Shown: positions 8,129-14,658 of the stretch, piece by piece
Layout of the letters: each line of letters starts with the position of its first letter
How positions within the stretch are numbered: position 1 is the stretch's first letter
NCBI GenBank assembly: GCA_964620645.1
Contig: CAZUHU010000084.1
Coordinates: 1-15,297, forward strand
From: Bog-950 sp964620645
Lineage (GTDB): Bacteria; Bacteroidota; Bacteroidia; Chitinophagales; LD1
DNA length: 15,297 nucleotides
Direction of reading: 5' to 3'
Translations under genes and position numbers: made by a program
Notes under the pieces: model-generated
Databases searched by the model: none
Seen by the model: only the letters and a program-made list of their open reading frames with translations
Told to the model about the DNA's origin: nothing

Positions 8129-9841
8129 ATGCTGGATAAAGCCCGTGCGCTGTCCTCTTCCAATTTAACGGAGGCAGAGGGCCTGTGCCGCAGGGCTGTT
8201 GAAATGGCGGTGTTGGAGGCCAATAAAAGCGTGGAAGCTGAAGGCCGCCATTTGCATGCACAACTGCTGTTTAATTTAGGCCGCAATATTGATGCTATTG
8301 AGCAGATAAAAGCGGCCATTGCACTGCGCGAAGAAATAAACGATAAGGCTAAGGTTTCTGTTTCTTTAAACAGCCTTGGTATTTTTCTTTCAGAAATAGG
8401 CGACTACAGCACCGCGCTCGAAAGCAGTTTACGTTCGTTACGTATTAAGGAAGAATTAAACGACCGCAAAGGCATTGCTACCACGCTTATTAATATAGGC
8501 AGCATTTACCACCGCTTGAATAACTGGGCCGAGGAAAGCAAAATGTATGAACGTTCGCTGCAAATTGCTGAAGAACTGCAGGACAAGCGGCTTATTACCT
8601 ACAACCACTTAAACCTTGGCCTGCTTTATTGCGAGAGTGATAATGTTGAAGCAGCGCTTCCTTATTTCGAAAATATTGATGCAGACCTTGAAGCCCTTGG
8701 TGATAAACCCAATGCTGTTAAGGCGCTTAATAACTATGGGCTTGTGCTGCTTAAATTGGGCAAGCCGCAGGATGCACTGGAAAAATTCAGGCACTGCCAT
8801 CAACTGGCGCGCGATACCAATAACACGGCCGGCCTTATCGCCTCGCTGAATAACATGGGCGAAACCATGTTGCAATTGAACCGGCCCGCAGATGCTAAAT
8901 CTTTATTAGATGAAGCACTGAACCTTGCACAACAAACGCAGCAGAAAGAACTGGTAAAAGATGGCAAGCTTATTTTAAGTGATTACTACACGGCCCTTTC
9001 CGATTTTAAAAATGCTTTGCGGGAGTATAAGGAGTATGTAACAGTAAAGGACGAATTGTTGAACGCCCAAAACCTGAAGCAGTTAGGCGAGCTTCAGTTG
9101 CGTTACGATTTAGATAAGAAGGAGAAGGAAGCTGAAATACACCAGCTTAAAAACGTAGAGCTGAAGGATGCCTTAGATAAACTGCAGGAAGAAAAAAAGC
9201 GCAGCGATACCCTGCTGCTGAATATTTTGCCGGAGGAAGTGGCAGAGGAGTTAAAAGCCACAGGCGCTTCGCGCGCCCGGCACTTTGAGTCGGTAACGGT
9301 AATGTTTACTGATATTAAAAACTTTACCACTATAAGCGAACAGCTTTCGCCACAGGAACTGGTAGCTGAAATTGATTTTCTATTCCGCAGTTTTGATGAA
9401 ATTATTACCCGCTACGGTGTAGAGAAGATAAAAACCATTGGTGATGCCTATATGTGCGCCGCGGGTATTCCTGTTGCCGACCCCTACTGTGCGGAAAATG
9501 CTGCCTATGCAGCGCTTGAGATAGTTGATTTTATGAGCCAGCTAAAGGAGTTGCGCCAACTACAGGGCAAGCGCTTTTTTGAAATACGCATTGGCCTTAA
9601 CACCGGCCCGGTGGTAGCGGGTATTGTTGGCAGCAGTAAATTTGCCTACGATATTTGGGGCGATACCGTTAACACCGCTGCGCGTATGGAGCAAAGCGGC
9701 GAGGTAGGTAAAATAAATATCAGCGGCAGCACTTATCAACTGCTGAAAGATAAGTTCACCTGTACGCACCGTGGTAAAATAAGCGCTAAAAACAAAGGCG
9801 AAGTGGATATGTATTTCCTTAACGCAAAAAAGCAGGTATGA
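8129..9841 (+). CDS. TPR-coiled-coil class III adenylate cyclase
   Basis: The predicted 570-residue cytoplasmic protein has no signal peptide or membrane helix. Numbering from the ATG at 8129, TPR repeats fill ~1-315 (for example SLNSLGIFLSEIGDYSTALE and its successors), a charged coiled coil spans ~316-365, and the class III cyclase domain spans ~380-565. Both metal aspartates are present (MFTDIKNF, D395; TIGDAYM, D439). The base-selecting pair is Lys (KIKTIG, K435) and Asp (AYDIWGD, D508), as in adenylate rather than guanylate cyclases. The transition-state residues N515 and R519 (TVNTAARM) are intact. It should therefore act as a homodimer making cAMP, gated by TPR-bound partners. An in-frame TTG at 8102 would add nine residues; I preferred the ATG because it has an A-rich leader and starts the first TPR helix. 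The stop overlaps the next gene as ATGA. Confidence 0.88.
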   Translation: MLDKARALSSSNLTEAEGLCRRAVEMAVLEANKSVEAEGRHLHAQLLFNLGRNIDAIEQIKAAIALREEINDKAKVSVSLNSLGIFLSEIGDYSTALESSLRSLRIKEELNDRKGIATTLINIGSIYHRLNNWAEESKMYERSLQIAEELQDKRLITYNHLNLGLLYCESDNVEAALPYFENIDADLEALGDKPNAVKALNNYGLVLLKLGKPQDALEKFRHCHQLARDTNNTAGLIASLNNMGETMLQLNRPADAKSLLDEALNLAQQTQQKELVKDGKLILSDYYTALSDFKNALREYKEYVTVKDELLNAQNLKQLGELQLRYDLDKKEKEAEIHQLKNVELKDALDKLQEEKKRSDTLLLNILPEEVAEELKATGASRARHFESVTVMFTDIKNFTTISEQLSPQELVAEIDFLFRSFDEIITRYGVEKIKTIGDAYMCAAGIPVADPYCAENAAYAALEIVDFMSQLKELRQLQGKRFFEIRIGLNTGPVVAGIVGSSKFAYDIWGDTVNTAARMEQSGEVGKINISGSTYQLLKDKFTCTHRGKISAKNKGEVDMYFLNAKKQV

Positions 9842-11190
9842 AGCGGCTCTTCATTCTTCTCTTGCTTGTAGGCAGCTTTTACAACGGTAAAGCGCAAAAG
9901 GTAAAGCCCGGCCTGGTGTTTACGCATGATAGTGTTTACCGTAAAACATTACCGGCTGTATTACCTAAAAGCCGCGGTGAGTTACCGGCTATGGTAGATT
10001 TAAGCAACCGTATGCCCCCGGTTGGCAACCAGCGCCCGCAAAACAGTTGTGTAGCCTGGGCAGTAGGCTATGGTGCGCGCTCCTATTACAACCCAACGGT
10101 AAACAAACAGGCTTTAACGCGTGGTAACGATGTTGATTATTCTGCCGTAGTGTCGCCTTCTTTTATTTATAACCTGTTGAACGAGGGTAGAAACAAGGGC
10201 CTTAACATGCAGCAGGCGTTCCGTTTATTAATGGATACCGGTGCCTGCTCGTACCAAACCATGCCGTACGAGAAATACAACTGGCATAAGCAGCCGCGCG
10301 CCAAACAAATTGAAGAGGCAAGCAGCTACCGTATTGAAGCCTACCGCAAAATTGACATGACCTTTGCCCTGCTTAACATAAAAGGGGAATTAATAAGCGG
10401 CAACCCGGTAGTGTGCGCCACTAACTTCGATACGCGGTATTATAACTACGGCAACAACACCAAAGAAAAATTTTATGTGTGGGATACTATGGGCCCGGTT
10501 GATAAACAAATGGGCCACGCAGTAGTGATTGTTGGGTTTAACGATAGCCTTAAGGCATTTAAGTTTATGAATAGCTGGGGCACCGATTGGGGCAATAAAG
10601 GCTATGGCTGGATAAGCTACCGCAACGTAAAAAATGCCGTGCGCGAGGCTTATATTATTAAGCCGGCTTACCCACGCGCTATTGAAGATGAAATTGTAGA
10701 GGTAGTTCGCGGTGGGCCTAAGGATAGCCTGGGAAGGGTTGTTATACAACCTAACGAGGTAGAAGAGGTGCGCCCGGTATCGCTGCCGGTGTTTTATGTT
10801 TCCAGCCAGTTTATAGATACTGCAGGTTTAACTGACCCCAATCTTCTTACCATAGCCAGGTTGAAACTGCCCAAGGGCTATGCCGAAAACTTTGAAGTGG
10901 TGGTGCAATATTTTTTTGACGATAATGGTAAAAAGGGCGAGCCTGTGTTGAGCAAAAATGCCGACTTCCAATTAATAAACGGACAAGCGGCGGCAGGCAC
11001 CGGGCCTATTGAATATAGCCAGTTGTATGCCTTAGAAAAGAGCTGGAAAATAGCTATGCCGGTTAGTGCGCTTAACCTTCCCCAACGCAATGCCGGAGCC
11101 CCTTACAGCCTTTGGGCGGAAGCCGTTCTTTTTTTAGATGGCTTCCCCGTGCAAACGGCAGACCCTCAAAAGGTGCAAATAAGCCGCTAG
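9838..11190 (+). CDS. Exported papain-like (C1 family) cysteine peptidase
   Basis: The protein has 450 residues. A signal peptide is clear (MKRLFILLLLVGSFYNGKAQ, cleavage after ~20). The catalytic set of clan CA family C1 is complete: oxyanion glutamine and nucleophile in VGNQRPQNSCVAWAVG (Q65, C71), histidine in MGHAVVIVGF (H227), and asparagine in FMNSWGTDWGNKGYGW (N245). There is only a short segment before the catalytic domain (~21-50), so it lacks a full papain-type propeptide. Residues ~275-450 form an extra, probably beta-rich domain that I do not recognise (VVQYFFDDNGKKGEP). No T9SS sorting domain is seen, so a periplasmic or Sec-secreted location is likely. The ATG overlaps the cyclase stop (ATGA), implying translational coupling although the two products act in different compartments. 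No obvious terminator follows. Confidence 0.87.
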   Translation: MKRLFILLLLVGSFYNGKAQKVKPGLVFTHDSVYRKTLPAVLPKSRGELPAMVDLSNRMPPVGNQRPQNSCVAWAVGYGARSYYNPTVNKQALTRGNDVDYSAVVSPSFIYNLLNEGRNKGLNMQQAFRLLMDTGACSYQTMPYEKYNWHKQPRAKQIEEASSYRIEAYRKIDMTFALLNIKGELISGNPVVCATNFDTRYYNYGNNTKEKFYVWDTMGPVDKQMGHAVVIVGFNDSLKAFKFMNSWGTDWGNKGYGWISYRNVKNAVREAYIIKPAYPRAIEDEIVEVVRGGPKDSLGRVVIQPNEVEEVRPVSLPVFYVSSQFIDTAGLTDPNLLTIARLKLPKGYAENFEVVVQYFFDDNGKKGEPVLSKNADFQLINGQAAAGTGPIEYSQLYALEKSWKIAMPVSALNLPQRNAGAPYSLWAEAVLFLDGFPVQTADPQKVQISR

Positions 11191-11255
11191 CCCTGCACCT
11201 GCCTGCCTTAAAACGGGTGATTACCACTGCATTAGCATACTTTTTACAGCAATGG

Positions 11256-11286
11256 TTTGCAAAAGTTTGAGAGATAATTATTTTTG
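11256..11286 (+). promoter_or_regulatory. -33/-7 promoter of tRNA-Gln
   Basis: TTTG (11256-11259) is separated by exactly 19 nt from TATTTTTG (11279-11286), a perfect match to the Bacteroidota housekeeping promoter. Transcription would start ~25 nt upstream of the mature tRNA 5' end. It is the best promoter in the window. Confidence 0.65.
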
Positions 11287-11317
11287 CCGTCCCGTTTGGC
11301 GAAAGCCGGACTGAGTT

Positions 11318-11388
11318 TGCCCGATCGTCTAATGGCAGGACAACTGATTTTGGTTCAGTTTGTGGTGGTTCGAATCCATCTCGGGCAA
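11318..11388 (+). tRNA. tRNA-Gln (anticodon UUG)
   Basis: A complete cloverleaf is visible: acceptor stem TGCCCGA/TCGGGCA (11318-11324 with 11381-11387), D-arm with TAATGGCA loop, anticodon stem ACTGA/TCAGT around loop TTTTGGT giving anticodon TTG, and a T-arm with loop TTCGAAT between GGTGG and CCATC. The discriminator base is A at 11388. The 3' CCA is not encoded and must be added. It is a single tRNA gene, with its own promoter and a terminator 10 bp downstream. Confidence 0.96.
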
Positions 11389-11394
11389 CAAATA

Positions 11395-11506
11395 ATTTAA
11401 ACCATCCGCGAAGCGGGTGGTTTTTTATTTGCAGAAAGCGCAAGTTTACTTGCAGGCTTTCGGAAAATAAAAAAACAAAGGCACGAAGTGCCCTGATGGT
11501 TTAAAT
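11395..11506. repeat. 112-bp imperfect inverted repeat with three internal hairpins
   Basis: The outer arms ATTTAAACCATC (11395-11406) and GATGGTTTAAAT (11495-11506) are perfect complements. Inside lie a GAA-loop hairpin (11406-11416), a mirrored T6/A7 tract pair (11420-11430 and 11465-11476), a central hairpin (11434-11444 with 11449-11461, 2-nt bulge) and a second GAA-loop hairpin (11480-11492). The element therefore looks symmetric about ~11447. It may be a palindromic mobile-type repeat or a multi-stem RNA end structure. No second copy is in this window. Confidence 0.7.
11398..11427 (+). terminator. Intrinsic terminator of tRNA-Gln
   Basis: The stem AAACCATCCGC / GCGGGTGGTTT (one G-T pair) has a GAA triloop (11410-11412) and runs into TTTTTT. 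It starts 10 bp after the tRNA and is also the left part of a larger inverted-repeat structure (11395-11506). Confidence 0.85.
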
Positions 11507-11514
11507 ATTTGCAA

Positions 11515-11534
11515 GGCCCCCTTCCCGGATCAAC
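11515..11534. repeat. 20-bp repeat at left edge of assembly gap
   Basis: GGCCCCCTTCCCGGATCAAC directly precedes the N run and is repeated, base for base, directly after it (11635-11654). Confidence 0.95.
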
Positions 11535-11634
11535 NNNNNNNNNNNNNNNNNNNNNNNNNNNNNNNNNNNNNNNNNNNNNNNNNNNNNNNNNNNNNNNNNN
11601 NNNNNNNNNNNNNNNNNNNNNNNNNNNNNNNNNN
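11535..11634. other. Assembly gap (exactly 100 N)
   Basis: One hundred undetermined bases, the conventional length for a gap of unknown size. Because both borders carry the same 20 bp, the real interval may be a collapsed repeat, or simply an unmerged contig overlap with no missing sequence. Confidence 0.98.
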
Positions 11635-11654
11635 GGCCCCCTTCCCGGATCAAC
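11635..11654. repeat. 20-bp repeat at right edge of assembly gap
   Basis: Identical copy of 11515-11534 in the same orientation, abutting the last N. Confidence 0.95.
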
Positions 11655-11685
11655 GCAGTTAATCCATGCAGTATTAGTCACAAAA

Positions 11686-11772
11686 CGTCATGCTGTCCCG
11701 AGTTTTCGGGATTGATTCAGCATCTTATTTACTGAAAACGTAATTGAGATTCCGGCCTGCGCCGGAATGACG
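11686..11772. repeat. Composite palindromic intergenic repeat
   Basis: The ends CGTCA (11686-11690) and TGACG (11768-11772) are complementary. Within them is a nested hairpin: ATGCTG/CAGCAT outside (11690-11695, 11718-11723) and TCCCGA/TCGGGA inside (11696-11701, 11706-11711). A perfect 8-bp hairpin ATTCCGGC/GCCGGAAT (11749-11756, 11761-11768) follows. Elements with GTCATGCTG and GGAATGACG ends are frequent in Bacteroidota intergenic regions as I recall them; copy number in this genome cannot be seen here. Confidence 0.65.
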
Positions 11773-11950
11773 GAGGAGAGCGCAAAAATCCTCTCATGCG
11801 CCTTGATTGTTTAATCATTTTCACAATCCCCCGTCAAAGCTCAACGCAGTCCATTATCCAATCCGGTTTTAGCTCACTTAAGCTATGTTCTCCCGGCAGG
11901 GGTACGAGGGCGAGCTTGCACCGCCTGGAGGGGGTATTAGTATTCCTGGA

Positions 11951-12018
11951 GAGGCTTGTAGTTTGTATTGGCCGTTCAAGTCCTCCCTTTAGGGAGGATT
12001 TAGGAGGGCTATTTTTGT
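11951..12018. repeat. Intergenic repeat, copy 1 (TTGTATTGG ... GGAGGATTTAGGAGGGC family)
   Basis: The left 36 bp match positions 14577-14612 with three substitutions, and the right part GGGAGGATTTAGGAGGGCTA is identical in both copies. Between them lies a short loop. TCCTCCCT (11981-11988) can pair with AGGGAGGA (11991-11998) or, alternatively, with the following AGGAGGG. Orientation is the same as copy 2. Confidence 0.85.
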
Positions 12019-12068
12019 CATATAAACGGCCTACTTCTCAACTCACTTAATCCACTAAAACAGACTTG

Positions 12069-12093
12069 TCAGGCTGAGCTTGTCGAAGCCTGA
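12069..12093. repeat. REP-like hairpin (TCAGGCT ... AGCCTGA)
   Basis: A 7-bp perfect stem (12069-12075 with 12087-12093) encloses GAGCTTGTCGA and is followed by TTTTT. The core matches a short palindrome that I recall as common between genes in Bacteroidota. No gene immediately upstream needs it as a terminator. Confidence 0.55.
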
Positions 12094-12150
12094 TTTTTCC
12101 GTCCTTTTCACTTCTTAACCCAGATCAATGAATGCCGGGTAAGGTGCCCA

Positions 12151-12158
12151 TACATTTG
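12151..12158 (+). promoter_or_regulatory. Candidate -7 box of the MDR oxidoreductase gene
   Basis: TACATTTG matches TAnnTTTG exactly and lies 17 bp upstream of the ATG at 12176, giving a very short leader. No clear TTTG is present 19 nt upstream, so activation by a regulator or a weak promoter is possible. Confidence 0.45.
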
Positions 12159-12175
12159 CATTAAAATTAAAAGAA

Positions 12176-13129
12176 ATGAAAGCAGCAGTTTACTTCCAAT
12201 ACGGTTCACCCGAAGTTCTTGAGATAAAACAAGTAGAACGTCCGGCGCCAACCGACAATGAAATTCTCGTAAGAATTTTAGCAACCGCCGTTAACTCCGG
12301 CGATGTGCGCCTTCGCAGGGCCGATCCCTTTGCCGTTCGTTTTATGTTGGGCTTAACTAAACCGGGCATAAACATTTTAGGCGGTGTATTTGCCGGCAGG
12401 GTAGAAGCCACAGGTAAAAACGTAACGAAGTTTAAAGTGGGCGATGAAGTGTTCGGCTCTACTGATATGAAGTTCGGCGCTTATGCCGAGTTTAAATGCT
12501 TTCCGCAGGATGGAACGGTAGCGCTAAAACCCGATAATGTTTCTTTTGCCGAAGCGGCTGTTATACCCTTTGGCGGAACAACCGCCCTGCACTTTTTAAA
12601 ACAGGCCGGCATTAAAAAGGGGCAGCAGGTGTTGGTTTACGGCGCATCAGGTGCAGTAGGTACTGCGGCTATACAATTGGCAAAACACTTTGGTGCAAAA
12701 GTTACGGGTGTGTGCAGCACAGCTAATGTTGACATGGTAAAAGCGCTTGGCGCTGATACGGTGATTGACTACACCAAAGAAAACTTTGAAAGCCGAAACG
12801 AAACGTACGACATCATTTACGATACGGTAAACAAAATACCCGTGCCTGCCGGCCTGCAAAAACTGAACGAAAACGGTGCGCTTATACTCGGCTCGGCCGA
12901 TCTTTCAGGCATGCTTAGCGGCTCGTTCAGAACAATGTCAGGTTCAAAAAAAGCGATATACGGTGTTACCAAACAAACACAGCAGGATATAAAGTTTTTA
13001 GCGGAACTGGTAAAAGCGGGCCAACTGAAACCCGTTATTGATAAAACCTACCCGCTTGAACAAATTGCAGCCGCCCACGCTTATGTAGATGGCGGACATA
13101 AAAAAGGCAATGTGGCTATAACCATCTAA
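12176..13129 (+). CDS. NAD(P)H-dependent MDR-family oxidoreductase (quinone-reductase-like)
   Basis: The 317-residue protein is a medium-chain dehydrogenase/reductase. Residues 1-~125 form the GroES-like substrate domain, and ~126-270 the Rossmann domain with the nucleotide-binding loop VYGASGAVGTAAIQLAK (154-170). No cysteine cluster for structural zinc and no catalytic-zinc signature are seen, placing it with the zinc-independent quinone oxidoreductase/enoyl-reductase-like branch (AVNSGDVRLRR, 38-48; the Asn-Ser-Gly-Asp segment is typical of that branch). It would reduce a quinone or activated alkene/aldehyde with NAD(P)H; the true substrate cannot be told. Length is normal for the group. 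Its 3' end faces, 3 bp away, a Crp/Fnr-type regulator gene. Confidence 0.85.
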   Translation: MKAAVYFQYGSPEVLEIKQVERPAPTDNEILVRILATAVNSGDVRLRRADPFAVRFMLGLTKPGINILGGVFAGRVEATGKNVTKFKVGDEVFGSTDMKFGAYAEFKCFPQDGTVALKPDNVSFAEAAVIPFGGTTALHFLKQAGIKKGQQVLVYGASGAVGTAAIQLAKHFGAKVTGVCSTANVDMVKALGADTVIDYTKENFESRNETYDIIYDTVNKIPVPAGLQKLNENGALILGSADLSGMLSGSFRTMSGSKKAIYGVTKQTQQDIKFLAELVKAGQLKPVIDKTYPLEQIAAAHAYVDGGHKKGNVAITI

Positions 13130-13132
13130 AAC

Positions 13133-13714
13133 TTATTTCATGCCTTCGCTTATGCGCTTGCGTATTCTGCTCAACGATTCAGGCTTAACGCCTATGTAGC
13201 TGGCTATCTGGTATTGCGGAATAATTTGAAAAAGATCGGGCCGTGCTTTTAGTAGCTTAAGGTAACGTTGTTCGGGGCTATCGGTTAAGTAAGCGGCCAT
13301 TATCTCCTGTTGTTCCGCAAATACTTTTTCCATCACCTTGCGCGATATAGTTTCCAGCTTCGGGTATTGGCGGTACAGGTCATCCTCCTTATGGCGGTTA
13401 CCTACCACCAGTTTACAATCGGTGCAGCAGTCAATGTAATGGTCCGATGGTATGCCCTGGCTTATACTCTTAATAGCTACCACCCATTGTTCATCAGTAA
13501 AAAAGTTGCTGGTCTTTTCCTCACCGTTTACCACGTAGTATTGGCGTACGCAACCTTCAAGCACAAAGTAGGCTTCCTTGCTGGTTTCTCCTTCTCTCAG
13601 TAAAACAGTGCCTTTCTTGTAATCTTTTATGGTCATAGTGGCAACTATGGCTTCTGCTTCTTCAGCAGTAAGCGGCATAATTGCGTTAAAGTATTTTACC
13701 AGCTTTTGTTCCAT
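13133..13714 (-). CDS. Crp/Fnr-type transcriptional regulator
   Basis: The 193-residue protein has an N-terminal cyclic-nucleotide-binding-type beta-roll (~1-110; KKGTVLLREGETSKEAYFVL at 33-52, then EGCVRQYY) and a C-terminal winged helix (~145-190; helix-turn-helix IPQYQIASYIGVKPESLSRI, 165-184). The region where CRP holds the cAMP phosphate (GE...R) reads instead FTDEQWVVAIKSISQG, so cAMP binding is unlikely; the family in Bacteroidota mostly responds to unknown signals. There is no Fnr-type N-terminal iron-sulfur cysteine set; the cysteines at 55, 96, 97 and 100 are not arranged that way. It starts 14 bp after the lipoprotein gene stop and is probably cotranscribed. Control of the facing oxidoreductase is a plausible guess. 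Confidence 0.85.
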   Translation of the reverse strand: MEQKLVKYFNAIMPLTAEEAEAIVATMTIKDYKKGTVLLREGETSKEAYFVLEGCVRQYYVVNGEEKTSNFFTDEQWVVAIKSISQGIPSDHYIDCCTDCKLVVGNRHKEDDLYRQYPKLETISRKVMEKVFAEQQEIMAAYLTDSPEQRYLKLLKARPDLFQIIPQYQIASYIGVKPESLSRIRKRISEGMK

Positions 13715-13728
13715 TTTTAAAAGCGCAA

Positions 13729-14526
13729 CTACAACTCAATATAGTGCACGTAATATGCTACTGTGGTGCCGCCGCTTGTTTCATGAAACATTACCGGCAG
13801 GTTATTGCTGCCGTAATCGTACGTTTCGCTTACTGATGATACCGATGTTACATTACCGGTGCCTGTATCATAATTAGTGCTTTTAACCGAGGTGGCATTA
13901 TTAGGATAAGCGCTGAAGTAGATGAAGGCCTCAATAACATCAAGTAAACAGCTGCGGTAAACCTTTGCAAACGGATTCACCTTGTCATCGTAGGCTAAAA
14001 ACTCAACCTTGTTGGCCAGCTTATAGGTACCCAGTATTTTAACTGACTTGGTGCGCTGGGTTAATTTACCACCGCTATAGGTAAAATCAAACAACTCGTC
14101 ATCGGTAGCACTGTTTTCATAGTCTACAGTGGCGGAGTTTACGGTGTTATCGCCGTTGTAGGTAAAGCCGGTAGTTTGTTGTTTAATGGTGGCAGTGCCA
14201 TCATAGCCAATTACGGTAGCTATACGGTTGTTGCCATCGTAAAAAACGCTGTCAATACCTGTTACACTTCCGCCGGTGGTGCTTAAGCGTTTTACTACCT
14301 TGCCGTTGTTGTACGAAATATTTATAGTGCTGGTGGGGTTTTCAATACGTGTTAAGTTGCCCTGGTTATCGTAGGTAAATTGCACGCTGAACATGCCGGC
14401 TGTATCGCCAAACTCACTTACCAAATAGGTTTTTTCAGGTGCCGGATTATCCTTTTTGCAGCCTGTAGCGGCTATTAAAGCGCAAATTACCGCTATACCT
14501 AAAACTAAAATTCTCGCTGATCTCAT
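13729..14526 (-). CDS. Lipoprotein with YD-repeat-like strands
   Basis: The 265-residue protein begins with a lipoprotein signal, with lipobox IAATGC and lipidated C23 followed by KKDNP. The mature part shows at least three degenerate copies of a Tyr-Asp/Asn-Gly strand pattern (FTYDNQGNLTRIE near 50, FTYNGDNTVNSATVDY near 124, FTYSGGKLTQRTKSV near 147), like the YD/RHS-related folds in DUF4595-type Bacteroidota lipoproteins. No catalytic motif is visible. It is probably exposed at the envelope. It is upstream of, and 14 bp from, the Crp/Fnr-type regulator on the same strand, so the regulator may be expressed from this gene's promoter. Specific function unknown. Confidence 0.75.
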   Translation of the reverse strand: MRSARILVLGIAVICALIAATGCKKDNPAPEKTYLVSEFGDTAGMFSVQFTYDNQGNLTRIENPTSTINISYNNGKVVKRLSTTGGSVTGIDSVFYDGNNRIATVIGYDGTATIKQQTTGFTYNGDNTVNSATVDYENSATDDELFDFTYSGGKLTQRTKSVKILGTYKLANKVEFLAYDDKVNPFAKVYRSCLLDVIEAFIYFSAYPNNATSVKSTNYDTGTGNVTSVSSVSETYDYGSNNLPVMFHETSGGTTVAYYVHYIEL

Positions 14527-14543
14527 CGCTGATGTTTTGTGGG

Positions 14544-14551
14544 TAAAGGTA
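14544..14551 (-). promoter_or_regulatory. Candidate -7 box of the YD-repeat lipoprotein gene
   Basis: On the minus strand this is TACCTTTA, seven of eight to TAnnTTTG, 18 bp upstream of the ATG at 14526. No clear -33 TTTG accompanies it. Confidence 0.3.
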
Positions 14552-14576
14552 TGAAAAGCACTTTATGTTCAGTGGT

Positions 14577-14657
14577 GAGGTTTGTATTTTGTATTGGCTG
14601 TTCAAGTCCTCCTCCCGAAGCCTCGGGATAGGGAGGATTTAGGAGGGCTATTGTTGT
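14577..14657. repeat. Intergenic repeat, copy 2
   Basis: Same family and orientation as 11951-12018. The left 36 bp differ at three positions and the right part is identical. The loop between the arms is longer, with an extra inner hairpin TCCCGA/TCGGGA. The copy ends one base before the stop codon of the AraC-type gene, so on the minus strand its stem could act as that gene's terminator. Confidence 0.85.
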
Positions 14658-14658
14658 A

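Larger units (their letters stand above)
11389..12175. other. ~790-bp intergenic region without a credible gene
   Basis: Between tRNA-Gln and the MDR oxidoreductase I see only palindromic repeats, a 100-N assembly gap and the oxidoreductase promoter candidate. The short reading frames here run through repeats and show no protein family pattern. Confidence 0.8.

Noticed and set aside
10390..10749. 119-residue reading frame antisense to the peptidase
   Set aside because: It overlaps the catalytic His/Asn region of the peptidase; no independent evidence.
8129..11190. Cyclase plus peptidase as a cyclic-nucleotide anti-phage system (Pycsar/CBASS-like)
   Set aside because: Base-selecting residues indicate a normal adenylate cyclase, the partner has a signal peptide and no nucleotide-binding sensor domain, and no other defence genes are nearby.
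11515..11654. CRISPR or tandem-repeat array spanning the gap
   Set aside because: Only two copies are visible, both directly against the N run, with no spacers; an assembly artefact explains this better.
11796..12050. 84-residue reading frame in the intergenic region
   Set aside because: It runs through palindromic repeats, has no domain pattern, and its composition follows the repeat arms.
13133..13714. Fnr-type oxygen sensor
   Set aside because: There is no N-terminal cysteine cluster; the few cysteines lie in the beta-roll without the Fnr spacing.
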